Positions 63,537 through 64,000 of a stretch of DNA of 64,000 nucleotides are shown piece after piece. Both the position numbers and the translations under genes were made by a program. Within the stretch, counting starts at the first letter, position 1. Every line of letters begins with the position of its first letter. Source of the DNA: Brevibacterium sp. CCUG 69071 (GTDB taxonomy: Bacteria > Actinomycetota > Actinomycetes > Actinomycetales > Brevibacteriaceae). The notes under the pieces were generated by a model, which did not search any database, had not been told where the DNA came from, and worked only from the letters and a program-made list of their open reading frames with translations. The stretch lies in NCBI RefSeq assembly GCF_021023135.1, contig NZ_PGFV01000004.1:372001-436000 (forward strand), read 5' to 3'.

Positions 63537-64000
63537 GTGATCCGAGTCCTCCTCGTCGACGATCAATCGATGATCCGCACCGGCTTCCGCACCATCCTCG
63601 AATCCGAGCACGGCATCACCGTCGTCGGCGAAGCGGAGAACGGGCAGATCGCCATCGACCGCGCTTTGAAGCTGTCGCCGGACGTCATCTGCATGGATGT
63701 TCAGATGCCCGTCATGGACGGCCTCGAATCCACCGCGGAGATCGTCCGCAGAAACGCGGCCGGCGCGGTGCTCATGCTCACCACCTTCGACCGTGACGAC
63801 TTCCTGTTCCAGGCCTTGGCGGCCGGTGCCAGCGGGTTCTTGCTCAAGACCGCCGAGGCGGAGCAGCTCATCGATGCCATCAACGCCCTGGCGAACGGGG
63901 ACGGGCTCCTCTCCCCCGAGGTGACCCGACGTGTCATCGAGCGCTCGGTGAACAGCCCCGAGCCGACGACTCCCGCTCCGCCCGTGCTCGATCAGCTCAC
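63537..64000 (+). CDS. LuxR/NarL-family response regulator, cut by window end
   Basis: At least 154 residues from a GTG start. The receiver domain is complete: LVDDQSMIRTGF, phospho-Asp in DVICMDVQMPVMDGLES, LMLTTFDRDDFLFQALAAGASGFLLKT. The linker begins LLSPEVTRRVIERSV; the helix-turn-helix lies beyond the window. It is the partner of the kinase just upstream. Confidence 0.92.
   Translation, partial: MIRVLLVDDQSMIRTGFRTILESEHGITVVGEAENGQIAIDRALKLSPDVICMDVQMPVMDGLESTAEIVRRNAAGAVLMLTTFDRDDFLFQALAAGASGFLLKTAEAEQLIDAINALANGDGLLSPEVTRRVIERSVNSPEPTTPAPPVLDQL

Noticed and set aside
1..64000. CRISPR arrays, insertion sequences, prophage, tRNA and rRNA genes
   Set aside because: I read for regular spacer arrays, transposase or integrase motifs and tRNA-like cloverleaf sequence and found none; short tandem repeats here have no spacers.

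Overview
This window looks like ordinary chromosome from a high-GC actinobacterium of the Micrococcales, most probably Brevibacterium or a close relative. The genus is an inference from overall gene content; there is no rRNA or other marker here to fix it. Supporting signs are the very high GC, actinobacterial families (SigK/RskA, CsoR, GPP34, a TPP-GH15 fusion, a WXG100-like protein), GTG/TTG starts, and many genes whose start codon sits 6-7 nt after a TAnnnT-like -10 box, as in leaderless mRNAs. I see no rRNA, tRNA, CRISPR array, insertion sequence, phage or integrase.

Layout. 0.5-5.1 kb: a membrane protein, then a branched-chain (or pyruvate) 2-oxoacid dehydrogenase operon E1alpha-E1beta-E2 on the minus strand. 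5.5-8.0 kb: three overlapping minus-strand genes (WXG100-like small protein, an unrecognised possibly chaperone-like protein, and a GYSQG serine hydrolase with a helical N-terminus) that look like a type VII secretion substrate cassette. 8.3-16.6 kb: purB, an MHS-type transporter, an alpha/beta hydrolase, a lactone-oxidase-type flavoprotein overlapping a D-threonine-aldolase-like enzyme, and gabD2. 16.7-25.1 kb (all minus): class B PBP, a CitB/DcuR-type response regulator, a thiolase, a CitA/DcuS-type kinase and a MOSC/ferredoxin-reductase fusion. 25.2-28.1 kb: copper operon csoR-copZ-copA with its operator. 28.8-33.1 kb: lipoprotein-OmpR regulator-kinase operon (CseABC-like layout) and a VanY-type carboxypeptidase. 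33.2-40.1 kb: DUF1990, MaoC hydratase, TPP-glucoamylase fusion, a membrane protein, and an ArsR-like regulator ahead of a serine hydrolase/membrane protein pair. 40.1-49.5 kb: Rieske lipoprotein, MFS pump, recQ, an AraC regulator, an iron-siderophore uptake pair with an IdeR/DtxR-type box, and kynureninase. 49.6-56.7 kb: MOSC protein, MFS transporter, isochorismatase-like hydrolase, OsmC, PPK2, a frameshifted GPP34 gene, a TRIC/UPF0126 channel and Ohr. 56.9-61.2 kb: a SigK module (Moco oxidoreductase, fasciclin lipoprotein, sigK, rskA) whose two output genes both carry a SigK-like -35/-10. 61.3-64 kb: a methyltransferase and a NarL-type two-component pair cut by the window end.

The most unusual non-gene signals are: an 11-mer CGCCGAGGCGG found at about 42 places on the two strands, eight of them between genes; a ~56-bp palindromic element in inverted copies bracketing the MOSC gene; a 22-bp tandem repeat running through two convergent stop codons; a 44-bp palindrome before the methyltransferase; and a possible leaderless 7-codon upstream ORF overlapping ppk2. 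Three stretches over 300 bases have no supported gene: 1-490, 5105-5547 and 8003-8314.
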